A stretch of DNA of 10,302 bases from an uncultured Clostridia bacterium (GTDB lineage Bacteria > Bacillota > Clostridia > TANB77 > CAG-508): assembly GCA_934167735.1 (NCBI GenBank), contig CAKPLV010000020.1:1-10302 (forward strand), in the 5' to 3' direction. The translations under genes and the position numbers were made by a program. Below the pieces are notes generated by a model that was not told the origin of the DNA, did no database searches, and saw nothing but the letters and a program-made list of their open reading frames with translations. Position 1 is the stretch's first letter; each line of letters begins with the position of its first letter. Positions 1 to 6,911 of this stretch are shown here, piece by piece.

Positions 1-650
1 GCTCTAACGTTTAATGGTAGACAATTACTTATGATTTTTAATTGTTTATCATTGTATTGACTTGCTATACTATCAAAACTTTCTACATATTTATCTTCAT
101 CATTTGCAATTCTTTTATAATGAGCTAAAATGTTTTGAAGTTCTAATTCGCTTACATCATCTTCGTTTTCATCATCTGAATATGTTACATCTTTAGAGTC
201 TATTTTATAATATTGTTTTGCTTCTTTTTTTGAACGTGGTCTATTTATTAATCTACATACTTCATTTACACTTCTGTCATTTCCTATTATTGCATTGTAA
301 ATTCCTATTCCAAATAATTTTACTAGTATTGGTTCTGACTTTGTTCTTCTTTCACTACATATTAGTAATATTGGAATATCTTCTCCATTCATATTTGATG
401 CTTCATCTGTTATACTATCTAATTTATCAAACATGAATTTATCCATTTGTTCATAATCTGTATTTGAGTATTGTTCTAGATCTTCGCTGATTACCACTCT
501 ATCATATGTTTTATCTTTTTGTAATTCTTTTAATATTGCATTAAAGTAATAAACATTTTTAAATGATATTATTTGTTTGTAATCCTTTTGATATTGTTTA
601 ACTATTGTTTCAGACATTTTATCATTACTTACTGCAAATAAAACTTTCAT
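1..650 (-). CDS. Receiver-like protein of a conjugation cluster (C-terminus off the window)
   Basis: The gene starts at the ATG at 650-648 and runs off the left edge, so only about 216 N-terminal codons are present. The protein begins MKVLFAVSN and shows alternating hydrophobic strands (KVLFAV, DRVVIS, IPILLIC, YNAIIG) separated by helices, followed by an Arg/Lys-rich helix (CRLINRPRSKKEAK). This is the pattern of a CheY/TadZ-type receiver fold; acidic residues follow the central strand (SEDLE), but I cannot confirm a phosphorylated Asp. After residue 150 an acidic linker (SDDENEDD) follows. There is no signal peptide, so it should be cytoplasmic. A strong GGGGG site lies inside the end of the pilin-like gene three bases upstream, so translation is probably coupled. 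Its role next to a pilin-like gene may be regulation or positioning of the secretion machine; that is inference. The coding call is firm, the function weak. Confidence 0.8.
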   Translation of the reverse strand, partial: MKVLFAVSNDKMSETIVKQYQKDYKQIISFKNVYYFNAILKELQKDKTYDRVVISEDLEQYSNTDYEQMDKFMFDKLDSITDEASNMNGEDIPILLICSERRTKSEPILVKLFGIGIYNAIIGNDRSVNEVCRLINRPRSKKEAKQYYKIDSKDVTYSDDENEDDVSELELQNILAHYKRIANDEDKYVESFDSIASQYNDKQLKIISNCLPLNVR

Positions 651-653
651 TTG

Positions 654-1058
654 TTACCCCCTTCCAAATTTGACAACAATTGCGAATGCAAGTGGCAATA
701 TTTGGCATATTACTAATATTGTTATAAAAGATACCATCATTACTAAACCTTTTTCTTGTGTATCTAGTTTTCTTATACCTATTACATATTGATATATTGC
801 ACTAACTGCAATTCCTAGAAAACAAAATGGTATACTATATATTCTTATTTGATTTAATACAAATGCTGTCATTCCATATGCATCAGATCCATATTTTTGT
901 TTATAGTCATCTAATGATTTGGCTGCATTTTCTTTTATTTTTACTAATTGACTTTCTGTTTTTAAATCTATTACATCTGTTGCTCCGTAAACTTTTGTAC
1001 AACTGAATATAGCTAATATTATTGCTATGATTGTTACTATAGTTGCTACTTTTTTCAT
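654..1058 (-). CDS. Small membrane protein resembling a VirB2/TrbC-type conjugation pilin
   Basis: The protein has 134 residues. Residues 4-26 form a signal peptide ending in a plausible cleavage site (VYG-A), with a Cys at 20. A charged segment (about 27-70, Lys/Asp/Glu-rich) is followed by two hydrophobic helices at about 73-95 and 105-129, split by a short charged turn (RKLDTQEKG). Signal peptide plus two close helices is the layout of VirB2/TrbC-like pilin or channel subunits of type IV secretion systems, although the spacer before the first helix is longer than in classical VirB2. An AGGGG site lies eight bases before the ATG. The next gene starts three bases after its stop, so the two form one operon that continues past the left edge. 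The identification rests on topology and position, not on a diagnostic motif; another small secretion-channel subunit is possible. Confidence 0.7.
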   Translation of the reverse strand: MKKVATIVTIIAIILAIFSCTKVYGATDVIDLKTESQLVKIKENAAKSLDDYKQKYGSDAYGMTAFVLNQIRIYSIPFCFLGIAVSAIYQYVIGIRKLDTQEKGLVMMVSFITILVICQILPLAFAIVVKFGRG

Positions 1059-1102
1059 ATAAGGTTCCCCTTTCCATTTATTCGTATAGTTTTTACCTAT
1101 AT

Positions 1103-1131
1103 ATCATACACTACAATTTAAAAAATAGCAA
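1103..1131 (-). promoter_or_regulatory. Promoter of the pilin-like operon, built into the upstream terminator
   Basis: On the minus strand TTGCTA (1131-1126), 17 bases and TATGAT (1108-1103) precede the pilin-like gene. The -35 box is part of the descending arm of the hairpin at 1115-1156. GTA lies seven bases after the -10 box, as in several promoters further right. The predicted leader is about 40 bases. Confidence 0.5.
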
Positions 1132-1156
1132 GTTTATTCTTGCTATTTTTTAAATT
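1115..1156 (-). terminator. Rho-independent terminator of the glucosaminidase gene
   Basis: The arms at 1120-1132 and 1139-1151 pair perfectly over 13 bases around a six-base loop, and pairing extends a few A/T pairs further on both sides. On the minus strand the core TAGCAAG..CTTGCTA is followed by a run of T. The stop codon of the hydrolase gene (1152-1150) sits inside the stem, so the gene ends in its own terminator. Confidence 0.85.
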
Positions 1157-2331
1157 TTTTTATACAAATATTCCATGTAGCTATATACCTTATTTGCCCA
1201 GTTTTTATCTGTTGCATATTTTTGATTTACGCCTGTTATTGTAGCTCCATTATAATACTTTCCTGTTGCCTTTTCATTTCCATATATTGCCGTTCCACTT
1301 GGATTTAAATAATGTTTAACTAATACACGTGCAATTAAGTCTATCCCTTCTGAATATGATGTAAAACTATATGAACTACTATATGGACTTGAATCATATG
1401 CACCATATCCAAATAAGTTTTTCTTACTTTGTGCAATTTTTGATGTTCCCCATGCACTCTCATGTATACCTATTGCAGCAACAAATAATCCATTTATATT
1501 ATATTGCTTTTCTATATAATAAAAATATTCTGCATTTTCACTAAAAATTTTATTAGTATCTTTTGAATCTGTTAATACCTTTTGAAATTGTTCTAATGTT
1601 AATCCACTTGGTTTATTTAAAGCCATGTTAAATTCTAGTTTTGTAACTGTATTCGTTTTGTCAGGATATGATTCATTTGGATTCAAGCTTGTTAAATTCT
1701 CACTTTTTACCCACCCAACTTGTCCATCTACTGATATTTTGCACCAATTATCACTTATATCTAAAACCTTTATTTCTGTATTTTTTGATAATGTAGTGAT
1801 TTTGCTACTGTCAAGTGTATCTTCTCTCATAATATCTGCTCTATCAGATGTTATATAGGCATTGCTTCCTTTTGTAATTTTATATGTAACTTTATTTTTA
1901 GCGGTACCAATTTCTACAATTTTGTTTACTGGTGCTTTTATTATTATTGAATTTATAAGTTCATCTTGATATTCTTGTTGATCATCATATGTTCTTTTTA
2001 TTGTTATTTGTTGTATTCCTGTTCTTCCTTCTTGTTGTACTTGCATAACGCCAATTGGTAAATCTTTATTGTTTTTGTATTCTGTTATATATTCTAACTC
2101 TTCTTGTTCTGTTATTATTTGTTCTTTGTTTTTTTGGACATTATTTTCTATAATTTCTTCTATATTTACCTTTTCCGCATTTGAAATATGTACAGATGTT
2201 GTCTTCACTTTATCACTACTTGCATATGAAATAGAACGGTTTGAATATATGGTATATATTAAGCCGATGGCAATTATAATTAAAAGACAAATCATACAAA
2301 TTACAACTTTTCTTTTTTCTTTAGAATTCAT
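1150..2331 (-). CDS. Membrane-anchored G5/SH3b/glucosaminidase peptidoglycan hydrolase
   Basis: The 393-residue protein acts outside the cell on peptidoglycan. A basic N-terminus (MNSKEKRK) leads into one membrane helix (about 8-29). A G5-like segment follows at about 79-143 (ending in PVNKIVEIGT, the typical G5 end), then a bacterial SH3 domain at about 150-213 (WCKI..GQVGWV). The C-terminal catalytic domain, about 260-393, is of the N-acetylglucosaminidase family (Pfam Glucosaminidase); its catalytic Glu is expected in IHESAWG, residue 291. I chose the ATG at 2331 because AGGTG stands five bases before it; the longer frame opening with TTG at 2376 starts on what is probably the -35 box. Conjugative elements of Gram-positives often carry such a lysozyme-like enzyme for channel assembly, and the neighbouring pilin-like gene supports that. 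It could also be a plain housekeeping autolysin, as the neighbours on the other side also modify the surface. Confidence 0.9.
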   Translation of the reverse strand: MNSKEKRKVVICMICLLIIIAIGLIYTIYSNRSISYASSDKVKTTSVHISNAEKVNIEEIIENNVQKNKEQIITEQEELEYITEYKNNKDLPIGVMQVQQEGRTGIQQITIKRTYDDQQEYQDELINSIIIKAPVNKIVEIGTAKNKVTYKITKGSNAYITSDRADIMREDTLDSSKITTLSKNTEIKVLDISDNWCKISVDGQVGWVKSENLTSLNPNESYPDKTNTVTKLEFNMALNKPSGLTLEQFQKVLTDSKDTNKIFSENAEYFYYIEKQYNINGLFVAAIGIHESAWGTSKIAQSKKNLFGYGAYDSSPYSSSYSFTSYSEGIDLIARVLVKHYLNPSGTAIYGNEKATGKYYNGATITGVNQKYATDKNWANKVYSYMEYLYKKI

Positions 2332-2450
2332 AATATCACCTAATATAATTTTAATATTATGATCGAATTTTGTCAATTTAATTTGTGTGAATTTTTTCTA
2401 TTCTATTGCCTTAATTTTCTTTTTATATTATTATAATGTAGGAGGTTTTT
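2332..2450. promoter_or_regulatory. Divergent intergenic region with start signals for both strands
   Basis: This 119-base, almost purely A/T gap separates the minus-strand hydrolase from the plus-strand surface gene. AGGAGG at 2440-2445, five bases before the ATG at 2451, is the plus-strand ribosome binding site. I cannot settle the plus-strand promoter: TATAAT at 2432-2437 is too close to the start codon to be used with this ribosome site, and TATATT at 2424-2429 lacks a good -35. Confidence 0.6.
2348..2376 (-). promoter_or_regulatory. Probable promoter of the glucosaminidase gene
   Basis: A perfect TTGACA (2376-2371), 17 bases and TAAAAT (2353-2348) lie upstream of the ATG at 2331. Transcription would start near 2341, at the edge of the ribosome binding site (AGGTG at 2341-2337), giving an unusually short leader. 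The boxes are convincing; the short leader lowers confidence. Confidence 0.5.
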
Positions 2451-3251
2451 ATGAAAAAATATATTAAAGAAATAATTTTCTATATTACTTTTATTTTTTC
2501 ACTTATTTTGTTAATTTTTCTAAGCAACATTGTTTATACCCAATTTTTTAATAAAATATGTTTTGAAAATTATATTTTTGATATTTCTGATAGAAACATC
2601 AGTAATGTTTTTAAAATAGATAAAATTGTATTTTTTAGTAGTTGCCATTCAGATTCAACAATTAACTCAAATAATACAACTACAATAAATAATTTACAAC
2701 AATACACAGATATAGCAATATTTATAAACAATTCTAATACTAATTATACATTAGAAAACACATTAAAATCTGTATCAATAAACAATATTTCTTTCAATGT
2801 TACACCAGTATTAGGAACACCAAATCTTTACTACAAAAGTTTAAATGATTTTGCAAAGCCACAATATGATGAAAATAATTTAATTGATTCTGATTTAACA
2901 TTTTCAATTTCATCAGAAGATAATATTGATTATTCAAAACCAATATTATACAACAATTGTGCTAACCCTATAACATTAAGCTATGTAAATTCAGGCATAA
3001 AAGATAATTATACAATTTCAAATGAAAACAATTCTATTATTTATGATGGTTCACTTTTAAAAAGATGTAATATTTTATTGAATGATTTATCAACAAGTAT
3101 TAGTTTTACAATTAATATAGAAAATAATTTAGGAGATAAATTTAGTTGTCCTATTTATTTAAATATTCCATTACAGGGAGATAATTCATCAATTTATAAT
3201 GGTAGTTATACTTACACATATAATCCTGGTTATAATTTTTATAAATATTAA
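2451..3251 (+). CDS. Membrane-anchored Asn/Ser/Thr-rich extracellular protein, unknown function
   Basis: The 266-residue protein starts with a basic stretch (MKKYIKE) and a long hydrophobic helix (about 8-32) that serves as membrane anchor or signal peptide. The rest is rich in Asn, Ser, Thr, Ile and Tyr, with short alternating patterns that suggest beta-sandwich folds (for example DIAIFINNS, SISFTINIENN and SCPIYLNIPL). Cysteines occur around residues 65, 171, 206 and 233, so disulfides are possible. The C-terminus is Tyr-rich (TYTYNPGYNFYKY). I see no sortase motif, catalytic signature or known domain. An AGGAGG site five bases before the ATG supports the start. The deacetylase follows after 11 bases, so the pair is probably one transcript and both proteins act at the envelope. 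The lack of function is real: I do not recognise the family with certainty. Confidence 0.85.
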   Translation: MKKYIKEIIFYITFIFSLILLIFLSNIVYTQFFNKICFENYIFDISDRNISNVFKIDKIVFFSSCHSDSTINSNNTTTINNLQQYTDIAIFINNSNTNYTLENTLKSVSINNISFNVTPVLGTPNLYYKSLNDFAKPQYDENNLIDSDLTFSISSEDNIDYSKPILYNNCANPITLSYVNSGIKDNYTISNENNSIIYDGSLLKRCNILLNDLSTSISFTINIENNLGDKFSCPIYLNIPLQGDNSSIYNGSYTYTYNPGYNFYKY

Positions 3252-3262
3252 TATAAATTAAT

Positions 3263-4018
3263 ATGAGAATTTTTATTTTTAGAAAAAAGAATATTTTATA
3301 TATATTATTTATTTTAACAGTTTTTATAAGTTGTAGCATTCTCTATTCGTTTGCTACAACTTCTCATAATGATTCTAGTTTTATTCAAAATGTTAACAAT
3401 ATTTATTCATCAAAAGAAAAGATTGCATTTTTGACTTTTGATGATGGTCCCACTATTAGAAGTACTCCATATATTCTAGATATTTTAAAAGAAGAAGATA
3501 TAAAAGCAACATTTTTTGTTATTGGCAAATATGTTGAACATCATCCTGATTTAGTAAAAAGAGCATATGAAGAAGGTCATTATTTAGCTAATCATACATA
3601 TTCTCACGATAATTCTATTCTTTACAAAAATCAAGATAATTTTATTAACGAAATCCAAAAAACAGATACCGCAATTTCTGAAGCTATAGGTATAGATTAT
3701 CATTCTTATTTGTTTAGATTTCCTAATGGTTATATGGGAAATTCGCATAAAAAGCAAAAGAAAATTTATGGTAAAATTTTAAATGACATGGGATATGCTT
3801 ATATTGATTGGAATTGCTTAAATAATGATTCTACTAAAAAATATTCTAAAGCTCAGTTACTAAACAATTTAATATCATCTTCAAAAAACAAATCTGTACT
3901 AGTTATACTTATGCATGATACAAAAGATGTTAGTGATTCTTCAGCAGTCTTGAAGGATTCAATAGATTATTTGAGATCTCAAGGTTATTCTTTTAAAAAT
4001 TTTTATGATTTAAAATAA
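3263..4018 (+). CDS. Polysaccharide deacetylase (NodB family), membrane-anchored or secreted
   Basis: The enzyme removes acetyl groups from N-acetylated sugars in peptidoglycan or another surface glycan, using a metal ion. All five NodB motifs are visible: TFDDGP (58-63, catalytic base Asp60 and metal ligand Asp61), NHTYSH (His111 and His115, metal ligands), RFPNG (152-156; Asn replaces the more usual Tyr or Phe), DW at 182-183, and LMHD (216-219, catalytic His218). The length of 251 fits a single-domain enzyme. Residues 10-30 form a hydrophobic helix; Cys24 could be a weak lipobox (FISC) but an uncleaved anchor is as likely. The 11-base gap to the upstream gene is only A/T, with no GGAGG-like site, so translation may depend on coupling to the upstream gene. 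Family call is firm; substrate unknown, with peptidoglycan GlcNAc or MurNAc most likely. Confidence 0.93.
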   Translation: MRIFIFRKKNILYILFILTVFISCSILYSFATTSHNDSSFIQNVNNIYSSKEKIAFLTFDDGPTIRSTPYILDILKEEDIKATFFVIGKYVEHHPDLVKRAYEEGHYLANHTYSHDNSILYKNQDNFINEIQKTDTAISEAIGIDYHSYLFRFPNGYMGNSHKKQKKIYGKILNDMGYAYIDWNCLNNDSTKKYSKAQLLNNLISSSKNKSVLVILMHDTKDVSDSSAVLKDSIDYLRSQGYSFKNFYDLK

Positions 4019-4021
4019 CAA

Positions 4022-4045
4022 AAGAGCCAGCTAATGCTGACTCTT
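4022..4045 (-). terminator. Terminator of the 238-aa gene, between convergent genes
   Basis: The arms 4022-4031 and 4036-4045 pair over ten bases around a four-base loop. The single non-Watson-Crick position is G-T in the minus-strand transcript but A-C in the plus-strand one, and TTTTGTTATTTT follows on the minus strand. So it mainly serves the minus-strand gene, with weaker use possible for the deacetylase ending at 4018. Confidence 0.75.
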
Positions 4046-4051
4046 CTGCTT

Positions 4052-4074
4052 TTCCAAATGCAACGCATTTGGAA
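4052..4074. repeat. Perfect 10-bp inverted repeat next to the terminator
   Basis: TTCCAAATGC at 4052-4061 and GCATTTGGAA at 4065-4074 pair perfectly around the loop AAC. It lies just after the stop of the 238-aa gene and before the real terminator. No T-run follows directly, so it may be a second 3'-end hairpin, a protein site or a trace of an insertion boundary. Confidence 0.65.
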
Positions 4075-4076
4075 TG

Positions 4077-4793
4077 TTAGAATTTCACAAGGGAATCCCA
4101 ACGAGCTTTCAACGCAGGCTCCAGAATTTCCTCACCGTTAGAAAACGGTACGAACATCCCTGTGTCTGTGTATCCTGCCTTGCGCAACTCGTTGATAATC
4201 TTGTATCCTTTTGCAACATAAGTCTTGCCGTCACAATATACGAATACAACCTTACCATTGTTGGCACAGAACCGTCCGAGCTTCCGCGATCTTTCCTGAT
4301 CCAAACTGATAGTATTGTCTAAAATCGGAAAATACCAGTTTTCGAAGTAAAGTCTTTTGACTCTTACTCCTTTTGCAGGAATCTCGAAACAATTCAGCAA
4401 GATCTTGGCATCCAGTTCACCGATCTGGTGTTTCTTGCAATACTCCAAGCAGTCGGCTTTGAAATCTTCGATTTCAGCCTGCTTTGCCTGAATTTTCATT
4501 GAACCCCAGATTGCTTCCATTCCCTTCGGATAATCTCCGTTGGAGAACGGTACATAGAACTCCTTCTGAGAAAATCCTTCATGCTGAAGGTCTCTCATCA
4601 GTTTCCGTGTGTACGGAGCCACAAACACTTTGTTGCGGTCCACAATGCATACCGTTGAGTTATTCACTGCAAAGCAGCCATTGAACTTCGGCACCCATTT
4701 TGTGACTACAAGTGCTTCTTCCTCATTCCACTGAGGGAATACTGCTACCATACCTGTTGTTACTCTGATTGCTTCCTTTGTAAATTCTGCCAT
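4077..4793 (-). CDS. Unknown 238-aa protein with an internal duplication (high-GC module A)
   Basis: I do not recognise this protein. It lacks signal peptide and membrane helices, so it is probably cytoplasmic. Two copies of a roughly 50-residue unit stand near residues 50-99 and 185-236. Each has an alpha/beta pattern: a strand containing KVFVAP or KTYVAK, a helix with LMRDLQHEGF or INELRKAGY, then VPFSNG (81-86 and 215-220) and a helix ending in a Trp (IWGS / RWDS). The middle (about 100-150) is helical with several Cys. The start ATG has AGGAGG eight bases upstream. GC is far above the neighbours (roughly 45% in spot counts against under 30%), and CGN arginine codons occur, so it was probably acquired from a different donor. 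It is a single-gene unit with its own promoter and terminator. The repeat may bind a ligand or nucleic acid twice, but there is no catalytic motif to support this. Confidence 0.85.
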   Translation of the reverse strand: MAEFTKEAIRVTTGMVAVFPQWNEEEALVVTKWVPKFNGCFAVNNSTVCIVDRNKVFVAPYTRKLMRDLQHEGFSQKEFYVPFSNGDYPKGMEAIWGSMKIQAKQAEIEDFKADCLEYCKKHQIGELDAKILLNCFEIPAKGVRVKRLYFENWYFPILDNTISLDQERSRKLGRFCANNGKVVFVYCDGKTYVAKGYKIINELRKAGYTDTGMFVPFSNGEEILEPALKARWDSLVKF

Positions 4794-4878
4794 TTTTTAT
4801 TCCTCCTAAAATTTTTTTGATGTCGATCAATCATGATGCATAAGCACATGGAAGATCAGTTAAAATGGTTACATAATT

Positions 4879-4907
4879 ATTATACAACATTTTTTCAAAT
4901 ATGTCAA
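4879..4907 (-). promoter_or_regulatory. Consensus promoter of module A (238-aa gene)
   Basis: TTGACA (4907-4902), 17 bases and TATAAT (4884-4879) match the vegetative sigma consensus perfectly. The spacer holds GAAAAAATG and GTA follows seven bases after the -10. The leader is about 80 bases and carries AGGAGG at 4807-4802. It begins right after the terminator of the upstream operon. Confidence 0.85.
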
Positions 4908-4919
4908 AAGCCAGAAAAA

Positions 4920-4951
4920 CTCTTGTAGCAAAAAGAAATCTGCTACAAGAG
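4920..4951 (-). terminator. Terminator of the three-gene operon 7349-4970
   Basis: CTCTTGTAGCA at 4920-4930 and its exact complement at 4941-4951 form an 11-bp stem around a ten-base loop. On the minus strand TTTTT follows. It sits 19 bases after the stop of the 106-aa gene and just before the module A promoter. Confidence 0.9.
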
Positions 4952-4969
4952 CAAATTTCCTTTAAAAAT

Positions 4970-5290
4970 TTATTCTTTTATAAATGGTATATCATAAGGT
5001 AATCCCACACACGCACCATCATATTTATCAAAATTCAATTTTATATTCTTTTTTTTACAAATATCAAGAATTTTTCCATTCATATCAAACAAGTCATCAA
5101 ATTCAAACTTATAATTTTTTATTTCATCCTTCCACAATTCAGACACTGTAATTTCTGTTCCTCTATCTAATTCTTCAATCTTATAGACGACTTTGTTAAT
5201 TATCTCTTTAATTCTATCTTGTTTTGATATATTATTTATTTTATCACAAATTATTTCTTCTCTTTTATTACTTTTCTTTAATAATTTCAT
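4970..5290 (-). CDS. Unknown 106-aa protein, third gene of the operon
   Basis: This is a small cytoplasmic protein without signal peptide or membrane segment. The N-terminal half is very rich in Lys, Ile and Glu (residues 1-40, probably helical). The second half holds TEITVSELW, an acidic helix (FEFDDLFDMNGKILDIC) and the end motif VGLPYDIPFIKE (95-106). I recall similar VGLPY-type endings in short uncharacterised Firmicute proteins but can name no function. The start codon overlaps the stop of the 537-aa gene (ATGA, 5290-5287), and GGAG lies six bases upstream inside that gene. The two are therefore translationally coupled, and the small protein may be a partner, chaperone or immunity-like factor of the large one. 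That is inferred only from gene order. Confidence 0.8.
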   Translation of the reverse strand: MKLLKKSNKREEIICDKINNISKQDRIKEIINKVVYKIEELDRGTEITVSELWKDEIKNYKFEFDDLFDMNGKILDICKKKNIKLNFDKYDGACVGLPYDIPFIKE

Positions 5291-6900
5291 CGTTCTCTCC
5301 TTTCTTGTTGTAATTTTTCTGCTGTAATCTCTCTTTCTTGTGAATGTAAAATAGATTCACCTATCGCAGTTGAAACAAATTTACCCAATATATTTTTTTG
5401 TTCTCCATCATTATATTGTTCACGAAGCAGTGCACTTTGCAATTCACTTATTATCTTTTGTTCTTTTTCTGTTGCCTGTTCAGAAATACTAAATATTTCA
5501 TCTATATCGTTTTTATCGCAATGAGAGATTGAAGTCACAGATATTTTTTTCATAATCTCTTGATATGCAGGGGAAATATTAAACCCATTATTCTTCATTT
5601 TTTCTAAAAAAACATCTACATGTTTACCATTGCCTCTTATTGATTGTGGCTCAATATCACTTTCCACTTTCGTTTTTTCCAATAAATCAGAAAGAATATA
5701 GCCAAAACTTTGATAATTATCTGCCATTTGTTTCATTATATTTTCAATATCTTCTGGTTTTGTAATCAAATGATTGTCTCTTAATAACTTGCTTAGAGAT
5801 ATTGCTTGATCTATACCTGCGAGTAGATCCTCATCTTCATGAAAATAGGTAAGAGAATGTCTGCCAGTTTTAATTTTTTCTTTCGCCATCAATTCATAAA
5901 ATTGATGGTTGCTTTCATTATCATCCCAGCAGTACGCAGTAACATCTTCGGCACGATATCCTAATTGTGTTAAAAATGATCGTGAAAATCCCTTTACATT
6001 TTCCCCTTCATATCCTAACACATGTACTTTGGGATTAAACGTTTTTAAACTTTTAACTTCATTTTTAGGACATAAAATCCACGAATTTTCGGATAATTCT
6101 ATACTTCCTCGTGTAAATGTATCCATTGGTGCTGCACGACCAATTTTTTCATTAGCTATATCATCAAATGGTATCAAAACAGCATATTTACAATCTTCCC
6201 ACGACCCCATCATATGTGATGACACTTCATCATTCATAGCCATATGAACAGTATCACGTGCTGATTTATAAGAATACTCATATTCAACTCCATTTATCTT
6301 AATACTTTTTTTATATTCAACATTAGAATCTTTTGCTGATTTTATCATATTAGCAGTTGGCAAATACCTGGTTTTATGAACTCCTATTAAGGATGATTTT
6401 GAAGAATAATCTCTTGGATGAGAAAATATACATTTATCAGATTCCGAGAGTACTGGTTGGATTCCATTCTTCTCTAAAAGTTCCATTGCCTCTACAGGTG
6501 TGACTTTCATCTCATAAAGTGTTTTCGCTTTTTCTATAAAAATTTGATTTTGATTAACTTCTTGAATTTTTGTATTTATTCCTGATGATTCTAATTCATG
6601 TTTAACTTGTTGTTCTTCTTGGTCCAATTCACTTTTTACTTTATCAATTAGTTTTGGAAGTTCTAAAAATCTCTTAGATTGTGCTTTGAACTTTTTATAC
6701 TCATTTCTATTTGTAATCCATTTTTCTAAAAGAGAAAAATCATCTCTTATAGTTATTCCTTGTGACTTTTCTAGTTCGAGATTGTTTAGTTCATTACGCA
6801 TTTCATTCAATCTCTGACTAATATTGTTTATTTTTTCTTCATATTGTACTTTTTGATTATTCAATTCTTCTAATTTTATTCTTTTTACTTCATCTATCAT
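5287..6900 (-). CDS. Large unknown 537-aa protein with an N-terminal coiled coil
   Basis: Function unknown. Residues 1-115 are a long Glu/Lys/Asn/Gln-rich coiled coil (EEKINNISQRLNEMRNEL and onward). Residues 125-150 form a helix ending in GIQPV. The middle, about 155-360, is a mixed alpha/beta block with the notable stretches HMAMNDEVSSHMMGSWEDC (209-227), YAVLIPFDDI (239-248), WILCPKNEV (274-282), VHVLGYEGE (292-300) and SLTYFHEDEDLLAGIDQA (349-366). The spread of His, Asp, Glu and Cys looks like an enzyme or binding domain, but I cannot assign a family. The C-terminal third is helical and ends in a charged tail (QQERRER). There is no signal peptide. AAGGAAG lies six bases before the ATG and overlaps the end of the first operon gene, 11 bases upstream. 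It overlaps the 106-aa gene by four bases. Candidate roles include a phage-defence or secreted effector protein; neither is proven. Confidence 0.85.
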   Translation of the reverse strand: MIDEVKRIKLEELNNQKVQYEEKINNISQRLNEMRNELNNLELEKSQGITIRDDFSLLEKWITNRNEYKKFKAQSKRFLELPKLIDKVKSELDQEEQQVKHELESSGINTKIQEVNQNQIFIEKAKTLYEMKVTPVEAMELLEKNGIQPVLSESDKCIFSHPRDYSSKSSLIGVHKTRYLPTANMIKSAKDSNVEYKKSIKINGVEYEYSYKSARDTVHMAMNDEVSSHMMGSWEDCKYAVLIPFDDIANEKIGRAAPMDTFTRGSIELSENSWILCPKNEVKSLKTFNPKVHVLGYEGENVKGFSRSFLTQLGYRAEDVTAYCWDDNESNHQFYELMAKEKIKTGRHSLTYFHEDEDLLAGIDQAISLSKLLRDNHLITKPEDIENIMKQMADNYQSFGYILSDLLEKTKVESDIEPQSIRGNGKHVDVFLEKMKNNGFNISPAYQEIMKKISVTSISHCDKNDIDEIFSISEQATEKEQKIISELQSALLREQYNDGEQKNILGKFVSTAIGESILHSQEREITAEKLQQERRER

Positions 6901-6911
6901 TTTTATCTTCC

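Noticed and set aside
218..436. Plus-strand open frame rich in Leu and Phe
   Set aside because: It lies opposite the receiver-like gene, has no ribosome site, and its composition is that of an A/T-rich antisense shadow.
1625..2362. Plus-strand frames within the hydrolase region
   Set aside because: They lie opposite a gene with clear G5, SH3b and glucosaminidase domains and lack start signals.
2432..2437. TATAAT as -10 box for the plus-strand surface gene
   Set aside because: Transcription would start within or after the ribosome binding site seven bases before the ATG.
3151..3339. Minus-strand 62-aa frame across the surface protein and deacetylase junction
   Set aside because: Low-complexity Ile/Lys/Asn sequence opposite two well-supported genes.
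4074..4684. Plus-strand frames opposite the 238-aa gene
   Set aside because: The minus frame has a consensus promoter, AGGAGG and an internal protein repeat; the plus frames have none of these.
5909..6247. Plus-strand 112-aa frame
   Set aside because: Antisense to the 537-aa gene, no ribosome site and no sensible protein pattern.
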